Origin: an uncultured Candidatus Melainabacteria bacterium
GTDB taxonomy: Bacteria > Cyanobacteriota > Vampirovibrionia > Gastranaerophilales > Gastranaerophilaceae
Reading direction: 5' to 3'
DNA: 62,837 nt
Assembly: GCA_950096985.1 (NCBI GenBank)
Contig: CATNBA010000009.1
Location: 1-62,837 of the forward strand
A model generated the notes under the pieces. It had not been told where the DNA came from, ran no database searches, and saw only the letters and a program-made list of their open reading frames with translations. Of this stretch, positions 35,552 to 46,522 are shown in pieces (within the stretch, counting starts at the first letter, position 1; the number at the start of each line of letters is the position of its first letter). The position numbers and the translations under genes are program-made.

Positions 35552-36241
35552 ATGAGAGAGTTTAAAAGAAAATCAAGAATACTTTTAATTGATGACAATG
35601 CTGATCATTTAAGAGGAGTTAAAGAACTTATTACACTTGAAAGCAGCTATGATGTAGTAGGCGCAACAACAAGTGCTAATATGGGTATAAGCCTCGCTAA
35701 AAAATATCGTCCCGACATTATATTAATGGATATAAATATGCCCGAAAAAGACGGCTTACAAGCTATCCAGGAACTTGAAAAACTTGAGCTTGGCGTAAAA
35801 GTTATCGCTTTAAGCGGCTATGATGATGCTGACTTAATTTTTAGAGCTATGAAACTCGGTGCCAAAGGCTATGTTTTAAAAACTATGGCATCCGCGCAGT
35901 TAATCTATGCAATTGACGAAGTTGCATCCGGAAAAATCTACCTTCCTACAGCTCTTACCTCAAGATTTTTTGAATACTTCCAGCGTTCTTTCAAAGAAGA
36001 AGCATCTGTTTCAGAAGAAAATCTTCTTACCTATTTGACAGCAAGAGAAGAAGAAGTCTTGGAATTATTAACACAGGGCAATAACTACAAAGGTATTGCA
36101 GGAAAATTATTTATCTCGGAAACTACTGTTAAGACACACGTAAACAATATTTTCCAAAAATTACAGGTAAATGACAGAACTCAAGCAGTACTTTATGCGC
36201 TAAACAACGGTTTTGCAAACAGAAAAGCAATCCGAGCATAA
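35552..36241 (+). CDS. NarL/FixJ-family response regulator
   Basis: A 229-residue two-domain regulator. The receiver domain (residues 8-125) has the acidic pair D-D near 15-16, phosphoacceptor D in I-I-L-M-D-I-N-M-P near residue 60, S near 88 and K109. After a linker, the LuxR-type HTH (residues 160-215) reads L-T-A-R-E-E-E-V-L-E-L-L and E-T-T-V-K-T-H-V-N-N-I-F-Q-K-L-Q-V-N-D-R-T-Q-A. Phosphorylation should control dimerisation and transcription. A soluble histidine kinase follows 64 bp downstream and is the likely partner. Confidence 0.95.
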   Translation: MREFKRKSRILLIDDNADHLRGVKELITLESSYDVVGATTSANMGISLAKKYRPDIILMDINMPEKDGLQAIQELEKLELGVKVIALSGYDDADLIFRAMKLGAKGYVLKTMASAQLIYAIDEVASGKIYLPTALTSRFFEYFQRSFKEEASVSEENLLTYLTAREEEVLELLTQGNNYKGIAGKLFISETTVKTHVNNIFQKLQVNDRTQAVLYALNNGFANRKAIRA

Positions 36242-36260
36242 AAAAAAATTAAAAATTTGC

Positions 36261-36289
36261 AGAGGTTCGGTATAAACTACCGAACCTCT
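36261..36289 (+). promoter_or_regulatory. hairpin between response regulator and kinase (attenuator candidate)
   Basis: AGAGGTTCGGTA and TACCGAACCTCT form a 12-bp perfect stem with loop TAAAC, followed by a weak CTTGTT. The CCTCT arm could also pair with the AGAGG ribosome-binding site of the kinase gene at 36296-36300, so the structure could lower kinase expression relative to the regulator. Confidence 0.6.
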
Positions 36290-36305
36290 CTTGTTAGAGG
36301 ATTTT

Positions 36306-36956
36306 ATGAACAACACAATTTCAGAACAATCAAGATGTATAGCACACGAAATAAGAAATCATATTTCCATTTGCGAACTTTATACAAGAATTATCAAAAA
36401 AAATCTTGAAAACAATGGCATTAAAAACGCCTCAATAGATAATGCAATAAATTGCATAACAAAATCTTTAAAAATTATGAATAATTCCCTTTTAGATTTA
36501 AAATCTTTGAATAATTTTTCACCTGAAATCTGCGATATACAAGCAGTCTTGCAAGAAGGTATAAACCTTTCAACCGTTTACATCGGCGATAAAGATATAA
36601 AAATCAATCTTGAAGGAAAGGACACTGCGCCTGTATTTATTGATGAAAATAAATTCCTTGCATGTATGGTCAATATTATCAAAAATGCAATTGAGGCTAT
36701 CACTGATAAAGGTGAAATTAATATATCACTTCAAATTAACGAAATTGTTTCAATAAAAATCTCAAATAACGGCGAACCGGTCAAAAATCCCGAAAGTATT
36801 TTTTGTGCAGGATTTACAACAAAATCTACAGGTAGCGGACTTGGACTTCACATTTGCGCCCAAAATCTGCTTGCACAAAATGCTGAAATAAAATTAACCC
36901 GAGCAACAGCTGATATTACAGAATTCGAAATTACTCTGCCCATTTATAAAAATTAA
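36306..36956 (+). CDS. soluble histidine kinase, partner of the NarL-type regulator
   Basis: A 216-residue kinase core with no sensor or membrane part: H-box A-H-E-I-R-N-H near residue 16, N-box M-V-N-I-I-K-N-A-I-E-A near 122, F-C-A-G-F-T-T-K-S (F box) and G-S-G-L-G-L-H-I near 182-189. Length is near the minimum for a HisKA/HATPase protein. I start at ATG 36306 with AGAGG 5 nt upstream. It converges with mgtC, overlapping by 4 bp. Together with the upstream response regulator it forms a two-component system whose input is unknown. Confidence 0.9.
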   Translation: MNNTISEQSRCIAHEIRNHISICELYTRIIKKNLENNGIKNASIDNAINCITKSLKIMNNSLLDLKSLNNFSPEICDIQAVLQEGINLSTVYIGDKDIKINLEGKDTAPVFIDENKFLACMVNIIKNAIEAITDKGEINISLQINEIVSIKISNNGEPVKNPESIFCAGFTTKSTGSGLGLHICAQNLLAQNAEIKLTRATADITEFEITLPIYKN

Positions 36957-37660
36957 TCCACAAACTCTTGTATTGAAATAGATTCAATACCGTCAATTTT
37001 CTGGAACGTTTTGTACATAGTCTGAATAGGTTTTTTCCCTACAACATCAAGGATTACATTGATTTTTGTAAGATTTTCATCCTGTTTATTTAATTTTTTG
37101 GATATTTCTCGCAAATGCGTATAATGTTCTACTAAATAATTATAGATATCATCAGATTTTTCACTCAAACAAGAAATATTAACTTTCAAACGTTTTGTAT
37201 TTTTGGTGCTTGATACAAGAACATTTTTTTCAAAAACCCTTACTGATACAAGTGTAATTATTGATAAAATTGTTCCAAGAATTGCTACAACATACATTCC
37301 GGCACCGCATGCCATACCAATACTTGCAGCAATCCACAAAGTTGCCGCAGTCGTAAGCCCGAAAACAGTTGCACCGTGGCGAAGAACAGTCCCACCGCCA
37401 ATAAAACCGATACCAGTAACAACCTGAGCCGCAATACGCGCCGTATCTCTTACCCCTGTTGCCTGTGCTACAATTACGTTATCCCCGTCAGCAAAAGTCG
37501 GAAAGCCGTAAATAGAAATTATTGTAAATATACATGCACCCAAACAAACAAGAATATTTGTTCTCAAGCCCGCATATTTATTAGTCATTTCGCGTTCCAA
37601 ACCGATTGCAAAACCTAACAATAACGCTGATAAAACTCTAATAACAATATCTAAAAACAT
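36953..37660 (-). CDS. MgtC/SapB-family membrane protein
   Basis: A 235-residue protein. The first 150 residues have four to five hydrophobic helices with the MgtC hallmarks G-F-A-I-G-L-E-R-E, G-L-R-T-N-I-L-V, G-I-G-F-I-G-G-G-T and G-L-T-T-A-A-T-L-W. The C-terminal 85 residues look like an ACT-type cytoplasmic domain, as in MgtC of Salmonella. MgtC inhibits F-ATPase and helps growth in low Mg2+ in pathogens; many relatives are untested. The ATG shares one base with the oppC stop, so it is the last gene of that operon. Confidence 0.92.
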   Translation of the reverse strand: MFLDIVIRVLSALLLGFAIGLEREMTNKYAGLRTNILVCLGACIFTIISIYGFPTFADGDNVIVAQATGVRDTARIAAQVVTGIGFIGGGTVLRHGATVFGLTTAATLWIAASIGMACGAGMYVVAILGTILSIITLVSVRVFEKNVLVSSTKNTKRLKVNISCLSEKSDDIYNYLVEHYTHLREISKKLNKQDENLTKINVILDVVGKKPIQTMYKTFQKIDGIESISIQEFVD

Positions 37661-38727
37661 TAACGCACCTTACTTTTCGGATCCAACACATCTCTAATTG
37701 TATCACCTATTAAGTTAAAAGCCAATACCGCAACAAAAATTAAAAATCCGGGAGTTAAAAGCCATGGTCTGTAAATTATATTCGTATATTCCTGCGCCTC
37801 TTTAAGCATATTCCCCCAGCTTGCATCAGGCTGTTGAATACCTAAACCTAAAAAGCTTAAACCAGATTCGGACAAAATATAAGATGGTACGGATAATGTC
37901 ATTGCAACTATTACAAAACTCGTTGTTTGAGGCAAAATATGTTTTATGATTATGCGAAGGCGCGATGCGCCGATTGATTTAGCCGCCTGAACGTACTCTT
38001 GATTTTTTATAGATAAAACCATACCACGAACCACACGGGCAAACCCTGCCCAGCCAATAAGCGCAAGGATTACGACAATAAGCATAAACCTTTGAACACT
38101 CGTCATTCCCGACGGCAGGATTGAAGCTAAAATTATCAAGAGATAAAAACTCGGGATAGACATAACAGCCTCAGCAAACCTCATCATAATCATATCGGTT
38201 TTGCCGCCAAAATAACCCGCAATACCCCCATATAAAAGCCCGATAGGGAATAATACAAACAAGGCAAGAAACCCAATTGTCATAGAAATTCGCCCGCCAA
38301 AAAGCAATCTTGAAAAAACATCACGCCCATTAATATCAGTACCTAGCAAGAACAATCTTCCGTCATTATCAGTCGTTACAAGGTGACGTGTCATCGGGAT
38401 TAAACCTAAAAACTTATAAGGCTGACCTTTTGCGAAAAACTTCACATAATGCTTTTGACTTCTGTCAAGCGTATAGACAATTTTCAAATCACTCGGGTCA
38501 AATTCTCGCTTATAATTGTAGGTATAAGGTTTTGAAAATTTACCGTTTTCATCTATCGTAAAAATTTTAGAAGGCGGAACATAAGCCATTGTTCTATCCG
38601 AAAAATCTTTTGTATAAGGTGCAATGAAATCCGCAAAAAACAATGCAAGATAAATTATACCGAGAACTATCAGGGCAATTCTTGCAAATTTATCTTTCCA
38701 AAGTTGTCTTAAAACATCTTTTATCAT
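37660..38727 (-). CDS. oppC: peptide ABC transporter permease (OppC/DppC type)
   Basis: A 355-residue permease with the OppC_N segment (helix at residues 17-35), a periplasmic insert of about 90 residues with several Tyr/Lys-rich turns, and a BPD_transp_1 domain of five helices from about residue 145 with the EAA loop A-A-K-S-I-G-A-S-R-L-R-I-I-I-K-H-I-L-P near 248-266. It forms the channel with OppB. It overlaps oppB by 4 bp. The insert is longer than usual for OppC (about 300 residues). Confidence 0.9.
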   Translation of the reverse strand: MIKDVLRQLWKDKFARIALIVLGIIYLALFFADFIAPYTKDFSDRTMAYVPPSKIFTIDENGKFSKPYTYNYKREFDPSDLKIVYTLDRSQKHYVKFFAKGQPYKFLGLIPMTRHLVTTDNDGRLFLLGTDINGRDVFSRLLFGGRISMTIGFLALFVLFPIGLLYGGIAGYFGGKTDMIMMRFAEAVMSIPSFYLLIILASILPSGMTSVQRFMLIVVILALIGWAGFARVVRGMVLSIKNQEYVQAAKSIGASRLRIIIKHILPQTTSFVIVAMTLSVPSYILSESGLSFLGLGIQQPDASWGNMLKEAQEYTNIIYRPWLLTPGFLIFVAVLAFNLIGDTIRDVLDPKSKVR

Positions 38728-39698
38728 GCCTGACCTCCTCTAATCCTCGGATCAGTCATAATAAGCAGAATATCAGCAATTAAGTTACCCAAAATAAGCA
38801 TTACCGCACCCATCATCAAAGATGCCATAACAAGGTTTATGTCAGACTTTAACACCGCTTCTAAAATCAAACGTCCCAACCCCGGATATTGAAAAACGTA
38901 TTCAGTCAAAGCCGCCCCGCTTAAAAGCCCAGCAAATTCAAATCCAAGAAGTGTAATTAAAGGGTTAACCGCATTTCTTAAAGCGTGCTTAAAAATAACT
39001 TTGAACTCGCTCAAACCTTTTGCTCGGGCAAATTTAACATAGTCGCTGTCTAAAACATCCAATAAATTTCCTCTCATTTGTCTTTGCAAACCTGCAAGAG
39101 AAAGCGTAAATAAAACAGTTACAGGCAAAACAAGGTGTTTCGCAATATCTACAACCTTTTGCCAGAAACTCATCTCTAAAAAATTTGAACTCGTCAAACC
39201 GCCAACGGGAAACCAACCCGTTTTAACGGCAAAAATCAATAACAAAACCGCAAAGAAAAACGAAGGTATTGCCATTCCTATACTGGTCAAAACAGTTAAA
39301 ATTCTGTCAAAAGACGTTTTCCAATTCACTGCTGCAAGAATTCCCATCGGAACTCCGACAATCCAAGATAAAAAGATTACAATTGTAGTCAAAAGCAAAG
39401 TATTTGGGATACGTTCTTTCAACTTCGTACTGACTTTTTCGCCATTCGAAGTTACACCCAAATCACCTTTGACAAACGACTTTGCCCATTTAGCATACTG
39501 AACAATTATCGGTTTATCCAATCCCAAACGCTGAGTTTCTGCCTGCAACGTTTCTTTTGAAACTGAAGGGTTTAACCTCAATTCTGCAAGAGGGTCAACG
39601 GGCGACAAGCGTATTATAAAAAAGCTTATCAGCGAAACTATAATAAGCAGCGGTATTGTCTGTAAAATTCTTTTTAGTATGTATAACAAAATTTGCAT
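38724..39698 (-). CDS. oppB: peptide ABC transporter permease (OppB/DppB type)
   Basis: A 324-residue permease with six helices. It shows I-L-K-R-I-L-Q-T-I-P-L-L at the start, Q-R-L-G-L-D-K-P-I-I-V-Q-Y near 51-63, and the EAA loop F-A-R-A-K-G-L-S-E-F-K-V-I-F-K-H-A-L-R-N near 222-241. It pairs with OppC to form the peptide channel. One base is shared with the oppA stop and 4 bp with oppC, so the order is oppA-oppB-oppC-mgtC in one operon. Confidence 0.92.
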   Translation of the reverse strand: MQILLYILKRILQTIPLLIIVSLISFFIIRLSPVDPLAELRLNPSVSKETLQAETQRLGLDKPIIVQYAKWAKSFVKGDLGVTSNGEKVSTKLKERIPNTLLLTTIVIFLSWIVGVPMGILAAVNWKTSFDRILTVLTSIGMAIPSFFFAVLLLIFAVKTGWFPVGGLTSSNFLEMSFWQKVVDIAKHLVLPVTVLFTLSLAGLQRQMRGNLLDVLDSDYVKFARAKGLSEFKVIFKHALRNAVNPLITLLGFEFAGLLSGAALTEYVFQYPGLGRLILEAVLKSDINLVMASLMMGAVMLILGNLIADILLIMTDPRIRGGQA

Positions 39699-41527
39699 TA
39701 TTCTATATACAACTCCTCAATATTATGCGTAACTCCTCCAAGTGATGTCGGATATACATTTTTAAACTTATTACGTATTGCAACAATTCTTATTGGTGAA
39801 TAAATGTATATTAGAGGTTTTTCATCATAAACAATTGCTTGATATTCATCATAAAACCTTTTTCTATCCTCAAATTTGGTCGCTAGAGCACCTTGCGTAT
39901 AAAGATAATCTATACGATTTTCAAACGGGTAACGACGGCTTTTTTCATCGCCCTCTAATCTTTGATTAAATATATGCAATGTTCCGTCAGAAAGCCAAAC
40001 ATTCTTACCGCCGTTTGGTTCAAGCGGAGAGCCTGTAAATCCCATTATAACCATATCCCAGTCAAGCGTTGCCATAAGCTTGTTTACAAGTGAATTAAAC
40101 TCAACGGGTTTAAAATTCACCTTCATGCCCAAATCTTCAAGGTCTTGTTTTACCATAACACCTATTGCTTCACGCTCAGTATTTCCCGCATTTGTATAAA
40201 GGTCAAATTCTACATGATTTCCAAAACGGTCTAATAAATGACCTGCCTTATCCCAATAGAACCCGGACTTTTTCAAAAGTTCGCGCGACTTCTCCAAATC
40301 CTTGTCATAAGGTTTTAAATCCTTGTTTAGGAATATTGAATTTAAGGTTTCCGGTGTAAATAACGGATAACCAAGCCCGTTTGCGATATTAAACACCATG
40401 TTTTTTCTATCGAGAGCGTAATCTACTGCCTGTCTGAAATTTTTATCCTGAAACCAAACTTGTTTTTTCTGGTCTACATAATATTTACCTTTGTCATTTT
40501 TTCGGTTATTCATATTCATTGAAAGATACATCGTCCCCATATCTGGACCGATATTATAAACAGTAAAATTTGAATGTTTTTCCATTTCTTTAAAACGCGC
40601 AACATTAGCACCCTGCAAACTTATCTCATCAAGCTCGCCACCCTCAAATTTTAAAACCTGATTGTTTATATCACCAACAATTAAATAAACAAGTTTTTCA
40701 AGGTAAGGCAGTTTTTGTCCATTTTTATTTATAACGTAATAATTAGGATTTTTTTCAAACACAACACGCTGTGCCGGAACATATTCTTTAATTTTAAACG
40801 CACCCGAAGTTACAAATTCTTCAGGTCTCGTATTTGTTGATAAAAATCCGTCAAAGTATGCTTTACCGCGATTTACGGCAGGTTCAAAAATATGTTTTGG
40901 CGCAATCGGCGAAGATAACATTCTCAAAAATGGCGCAAAAGGTTTAGGGGTAACAAATTTTACCGTAAAATCATCAATTTTGGTTACTGTAGGTAATTTA
41001 CCATCAATTATTATGGAATCACGTGTTGAGGTGTTGCCGTATCCGCCAAGAATAATTTTATTCCATGTGAACACGACATCATCTGCCGTAATCGGTTTTC
41101 CGTCCGACCATTTTATGCCATGGCGCAGATTTACGAGATATTCGCAGTCATTAACCGTAAATGATTTTGCAAGCTTTGGTATAGTTTCACCAGTAACGGG
41201 ATTTGTAGTTACAAGTCCGTCATACATAATCTCTGACATCGTAGATGAAATATTATCTTTAGAATTAAACGGGTTAAATGTTTTTGGACCTTCACCAATA
41301 GTAGAAGTTACAAAAGTACCGCCAAATTTGCCAATTGGAGCTTGTGACTGCAAATAATCAATCCCATTTATCGTTACATTTTGTTCAATTGGATAATCAG
41401 CCAAAATAAGTTCGTCTTTCGGACGCAATTGCGGTGTTTCTCCTGCCGCAAAATCGCGCTTTATACAAGCTTTGCAAAGCCCGAGAATTAGTACCAAAAC
41501 TATTAGAACATACATAACCCGTTTCAT
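39698..41527 (-). CDS. oppA: extracellular solute-binding protein, family 5 (OppA type)
   Basis: A 609-residue protein with an N-terminal hydrophobic export signal (V-L-I-V-L-V-L-I-L-G-L-C) and two Cys shortly after, though neither sits in a clean lipobox. The SBP_bac_5 domain includes L-R-H-G-I-K-W-S-D-G-K-P-I-T-A-D-D-V near residues 133-150 and R-Q-A-V-D-Y-A-L-D-R near 363-372. It should bind peptides or related solutes in the periplasm and hand them to OppBC. No OppD/OppF ATPase gene is next to this operon, so ATPases must be shared or encoded elsewhere. Confidence 0.92.
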   Translation of the reverse strand: MKRVMYVLIVLVLILGLCKACIKRDFAAGETPQLRPKDELILADYPIEQNVTINGIDYLQSQAPIGKFGGTFVTSTIGEGPKTFNPFNSKDNISSTMSEIMYDGLVTTNPVTGETIPKLAKSFTVNDCEYLVNLRHGIKWSDGKPITADDVVFTWNKIILGGYGNTSTRDSIIIDGKLPTVTKIDDFTVKFVTPKPFAPFLRMLSSPIAPKHIFEPAVNRGKAYFDGFLSTNTRPEEFVTSGAFKIKEYVPAQRVVFEKNPNYYVINKNGQKLPYLEKLVYLIVGDINNQVLKFEGGELDEISLQGANVARFKEMEKHSNFTVYNIGPDMGTMYLSMNMNNRKNDKGKYYVDQKKQVWFQDKNFRQAVDYALDRKNMVFNIANGLGYPLFTPETLNSIFLNKDLKPYDKDLEKSRELLKKSGFYWDKAGHLLDRFGNHVEFDLYTNAGNTEREAIGVMVKQDLEDLGMKVNFKPVEFNSLVNKLMATLDWDMVIMGFTGSPLEPNGGKNVWLSDGTLHIFNQRLEGDEKSRRYPFENRIDYLYTQGALATKFEDRKRFYDEYQAIVYDEKPLIYIYSPIRIVAIRNKFKNVYPTSLGGVTHNIEELYIE

Positions 41528-41596
41528 AGTTTCAGAATAACATGAACATAAATTTTGTTTATAGCCGTATTGTCGATATTATTCAAAAAATTAATT

Positions 41597-41645
41597 TTTC
41601 CTTAAGGAAATTTATTTTTACATAAATTTGTTATATAAATATATT
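41597..41645 (+). promoter_or_regulatory. groESL promoter with a palindromic operator candidate
   Basis: The 14-bp palindrome TTTCCTTAAGGAAA (41597-41610) lies 6 bp upstream of -35 TTTACA (41617-41622), followed by a 17-bp spacer and -10 TATATT (41640-41645). The CIRCE element bound by HrcA in many bacteria is not present, so heat-shock control would be by another factor. Confidence 0.5.
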
Positions 41646-41670
41646 ATCAGTAAAAGAAGGGAGAATTATT

Positions 41671-43613
<1,943 letters not shown>

Positions 43614-43632
43614 TTTCATTCTGTAACATAAT

Positions 43633-43662
43633 AAAAAAGGCGAGAAATTTCTCGCCTTTTTT
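43633..43662. terminator. bidirectional terminator between groEL and the convergent gene
   Basis: AAAAAAGGCGAGAAA followed by its exact reverse complement, a 30-bp perfect palindrome ending in T6 on both strands. It ends groESL and the minus-strand gene at 43664. Confidence 0.93.
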
Positions 43663-43663
43663 A

Positions 43664-44833
43664 TTATTCAATTCTTTTACCGCCAGGCATACCGTCTGGA
43701 GCAGGTAAGAATGTTCCCTGATCAGTTTTCCAAGCCCGACGCCCGTCCTCCAATGTTATACGCTCGAGATTAGTATAGTTTTTACCGTTTCTTTGGAAAA
43801 ATGAACTTTCAACACATGGTCCGTCGGTCCAATCTTGCATCACTGTTTTATATTTACCAAGCATAGTGTTTAAAGATGAATAATCTAACCCTAAACTAGT
43901 ATATTCATCATGTTCTGGTTGATCGAATATATTAAAGGTAGCTTGCCACTCATCAGTTCCAAATTCAGGTGCATCTTTAAACCTGTCCCTAACTTTTGGC
44001 ATATTATACAACTTTTCAATTTCTGTCATTCTATCATCCATGCGTTTTAATTGCGCATCATATCCCTGATATGTAGTATCATTTGCCAGGAATTCTTCAA
44101 GCTGCTCTGGCGATAGATGTCCCTGCATTGATGAAACTTGTTTTGCTCCTTCTTGAACAATTTTATCATAATCGTCATTTTCACCTTTAATAGGATCTGT
44201 AGTTAAAGGGGGTTCTAATACATTAGTTGTTACTAGCTTTTTCAATTCATCTGCACTTACTGGCTGTCCGTTTCTTTTAAAAGTAGGGATAATATCATTG
44301 TTAGACATAATAAACGATACTTCAACGTCCTCCGGTAAAGGTTGACCTAATGTTTCTTGAACAAGAGCATCAGCCTGCTCTTTTGTTAAAGTTTGAGAGG
44401 AGCCTGTAACACTCACTGCATCATTTGAAACCTCTGGTTCTTGAGATACTGCCTGCTCAGTTGTTTCCTTTTCGTCTTTCGCAACTTCCTCAACAGCCTG
44501 CTGCACAACTTGCGGCTCTGCAACCGTTTCCGGCTGCGCGGATTGACCTGTTAACAACTGTACAATTTTATTCCAAACATCTTGAGCCAGTTCTATAACC
44601 TGACCTGCCATCACTTTAAAATCAGTCTGCCAGTTTGAGTGGTCATTGAGTTTTTCAACATCATCACCACCAGTATAAATTTGTGCACCACCTTCTTGAG
44701 CATTTTTTACTTCACTCATTACCTGTTGCCAGACTGACAGAGTATTATTTGAGATTGTACCTCCATCTGCTTGAACTTGTGCTTTTATTGCTTGTGTAAT
44801 ACCCTGACCGTTAGAAACATTAATTTGAACCAT
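43664..44833 (-). CDS. acidic low-complexity protein, lineage-specific
   Basis: A 389-residue protein with no signal peptide or membrane helix. The N-terminus MVQINVSNGQGITQAIKAQV is followed by a polar region rich in Asn, Gln and Asp, a Glu/Ala/Val-rich linker (residues 100-150), T-L-T-K-E-Q-A-D-A-L-V-Q-E near 152-164, helical segments and a C-terminus ending P-D-G-M-P-G-G-K-R-I-E. No domain is recognised. A CAGGAGAAA ribosome-binding site precedes the ATG. The upstream region holds a five-base tandem repeat. Codon use fits the chromosome. Function unknown. Confidence 0.7.
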   Translation of the reverse strand: MVQINVSNGQGITQAIKAQVQADGGTISNNTLSVWQQVMSEVKNAQEGGAQIYTGGDDVEKLNDHSNWQTDFKVMAGQVIELAQDVWNKIVQLLTGQSAQPETVAEPQVVQQAVEEVAKDEKETTEQAVSQEPEVSNDAVSVTGSSQTLTKEQADALVQETLGQPLPEDVEVSFIMSNNDIIPTFKRNGQPVSADELKKLVTTNVLEPPLTTDPIKGENDDYDKIVQEGAKQVSSMQGHLSPEQLEEFLANDTTYQGYDAQLKRMDDRMTEIEKLYNMPKVRDRFKDAPEFGTDEWQATFNIFDQPEHDEYTSLGLDYSSLNTMLGKYKTVMQDWTDGPCVESSFFQRNGKNYTNLERITLEDGRRAWKTDQGTFLPAPDGMPGGKRIE

Positions 44834-44916
44834 AGGTTTCTCCTGCTTTATACTCTGTTAATATATAAAAACAAATGAAACATTACGTATTCAGCGTAAA
44901 GCATACGGATACACGA

Positions 44917-44939
44917 ATGCTATGCTATGCTATGCTATG
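44917..44939. repeat. tandem repeat of ATGCT, 4.6 copies
   Basis: Four perfect ATGCT units plus ATG between cysK and the gene at 43664-44833, 84 bp upstream of that start codon. Unit length five is not a multiple of three and the site is non-coding, so a change in copy number would alter promoter spacing or leader length. The other bases in 44834-44986 show a promoter-like TTGTTT/TATAAA pair on the minus strand. Confidence 0.85.
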
Positions 44940-44986
44940 AGGCATTTTCGCACATTTTAAACGAATAAACTAAATTTTACAAAAGT

Positions 44987-45889
44987 TTACAAAACACTTA
45001 AATATCTTTCACCTGTATCGGGTAAAATTACAACAATAACTTTATTTTCATATTTTTTCGAATACTCATTTGCAACATATATTGCTGCGCCGGATGAAAT
45101 TCCGCACAAAATTCCTTCTTTTTTTGCACATTTGCGTGCAGTTTCAATTGCATCTTCATCTGATACGGTATAAATTTCATCAATAACATTTCTATCAAAA
45201 TTTTCGGGAACAAAATTTGCACCAATGCCTTGAATTTTATGAGCCCCTGCCATCCCATTTGAAAGCAAAGGAGAAGACAAAGGTTCAACCGCAACTGCCT
45301 TAATATTAGGATTTTTAGATTTCAGAGCTTTCGCAATACCTGAAATAGTTCCGCCTGTACCAACACCTGCAATAACAATATTAACATTACCATCTGTACA
45401 TTGCCAAATTTCTTCGGCAGTTGTTTTGGAATGTATTTCAGGATTGGCGGGGTTTGAAAACTGTTGAGGAATAAATGAATTTTTTATTTCTTTATGAAGT
45501 TCATTAGCCTTATCAACAGCCCCTTGCATTCCTTTTGCCCCTTCTGTCAAAACAAGTTCAGCTCCATATGCAGATAAAAGTTTTCGTCTTTCCTCACTCA
45601 TTGTTTCAGGCATTGTCAAAATCATACGATAACCTCTGACTGCACATACCATAGCCAGCCCTATGCCTGTATTACCGCTTGTAGGTTCAATAATTACCGT
45701 ATCTTTATTAATAAGCCCTCTTTTTTCCGCATCATCAATCATATTCAAAGCAGGTCTGTCTTTCACCGATCCTGCAGGATTAAAACTTTCAACTTTAGCA
45801 AGAATTACAGATTTACCTGTATTTAATTTATTAATTTTAACTAATGGAGTATTTCCAATTAATTCTAATATATTATCAAAAACCATCAT
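44987..45889 (-). CDS. cysK: cysteine synthase A (O-acetylserine sulfhydrylase)
   Basis: A 300-residue fold-type II PLP enzyme. It shows I-G-N-T-P-L-V-K at residues 11-18, the PLP Lys in P-A-G-S-V-K-D-R near 33-40, P-T-S-G-N-T-G near 68-74, and G-T-G-G-T-I-S-G near 176-183. It forms L-cysteine from O-acetylserine and sulfide. The two possible starts are adjacent ATG codons. No cysE is nearby; downstream lies an unrelated gene. Confidence 0.95.
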   Translation of the reverse strand: MMVFDNILELIGNTPLVKINKLNTGKSVILAKVESFNPAGSVKDRPALNMIDDAEKRGLINKDTVIIEPTSGNTGIGLAMVCAVRGYRMILTMPETMSEERRKLLSAYGAELVLTEGAKGMQGAVDKANELHKEIKNSFIPQQFSNPANPEIHSKTTAEEIWQCTDGNVNIVIAGVGTGGTISGIAKALKSKNPNIKAVAVEPLSSPLLSNGMAGAHKIQGIGANFVPENFDRNVIDEIYTVSDEDAIETARKCAKKEGILCGISSGAAIYVANEYSKKYENKVIVVILPDTGERYLSVL

Positions 45890-45904
45890 ACTTTTATAAT
45901 AAAA

Positions 45905-45929
45905 AAGGGTTGATAAAAAATCAACCCTT
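45905..45929 (-). terminator. terminator of the sigma/anti-sigma/Spy-like operon
   Basis: On the minus strand AAGGGTTGA pairs with TCAACCCTT around a T-rich loop and is followed by TTTTTTAT, 7 bp after the stop of the LTXXQ protein gene. Confidence 0.85.
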
Positions 45930-45935
45930 GGTAAA

Positions 45936-46508
45936 TTATTTTTCTTCTATAAGACGATCTTCAGGAATAGGCATCGGCTCGTGTTTTGGACGAGGATGTT
46001 TTTTGAATTCTTTATCGAATTTTTTACGACCTTCTTCTTTCATTTTTTTCAGTTCTTTCAATTGAGATTTTGTGAGCAAAGCTTCAAAATTTTTCATATT
46101 TTCCATTCGTAATCTGTGCATTTCATTTCTCAATGCGCCAATTTCACGTTTTAATTGCTCAATTTTTTCATTTTGTGCCTGAACAGCCATTCTTGAAAGT
46201 TTTACAGCCTCAATTTCCGCACGTTTTTCTTTAATTTTTTCCATTATAGGTTTCATTTGCTCAAAACTTTTTTGACGAAGTTCTTTAGCCTTTGCTTTTT
46301 GTTCATCCGTAAGCTTCAATCTTTGTTCAAATTCAGCATGACGTTTTGCAAAATCAGGACCTTTTGGTGGTCTTTTACAGTTACATTGAGGTTTTTCGCA
46401 ATTACATTTAGGTTTCTCTTTAATAGCGGCAGCATTCTCAACTGCGAAAACACTTGATGCTGTTGCAAAAACAATTAAACTTGCCATAATTAAACTTTTT
46501 TTCATCAT
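45936..46508 (-). CDS. periplasmic LTXXQ (Spy/CpxP-like) protein with Cys-rich motif
   Basis: A 190-residue protein from ATG 46508 (AAGGATG upstream); a longer frame has no ribosome-binding site. A signal peptide ends near S-S-V-F-A. Then comes a Cys-rich motif, [12 protein letters not shown] (CxC...CxC), and a helical body with [13 protein letters not shown] near residue 65 and L-T-K-S-Q-L near 147, the LTXXQ repeats of Spy/CpxP. Those are periplasmic chaperones or stress sensors. The four Cys could bind a metal, as in metal-sensing relatives. It is the last gene of an operon with an anti-sigma and an ECF sigma factor, so it is probably the output or feedback gene. Confidence 0.82.
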   Translation of the reverse strand: MMKKSLIMASLIVFATASSVFAVENAAAIKEKPKCNCEKPQCNCKRPPKGPDFAKRHAEFEQRLKLTDEQKAKAKELRQKSFEQMKPIMEKIKEKRAEIEAVKLSRMAVQAQNEKIEQLKREIGALRNEMHRLRMENMKNFEALLTKSQLKELKKMKEEGRKKFDKEFKKHPRPKHEPMPIPEDRLIEEK

Positions 46509-46522
46509 AAAGTACATCCTTT

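Noticed and set aside
41528-41670. CIRCE element upstream of groES
   Set aside because: The TTAGCACTC/GAGTGCTAA inverted repeat is absent; another palindrome is present instead.
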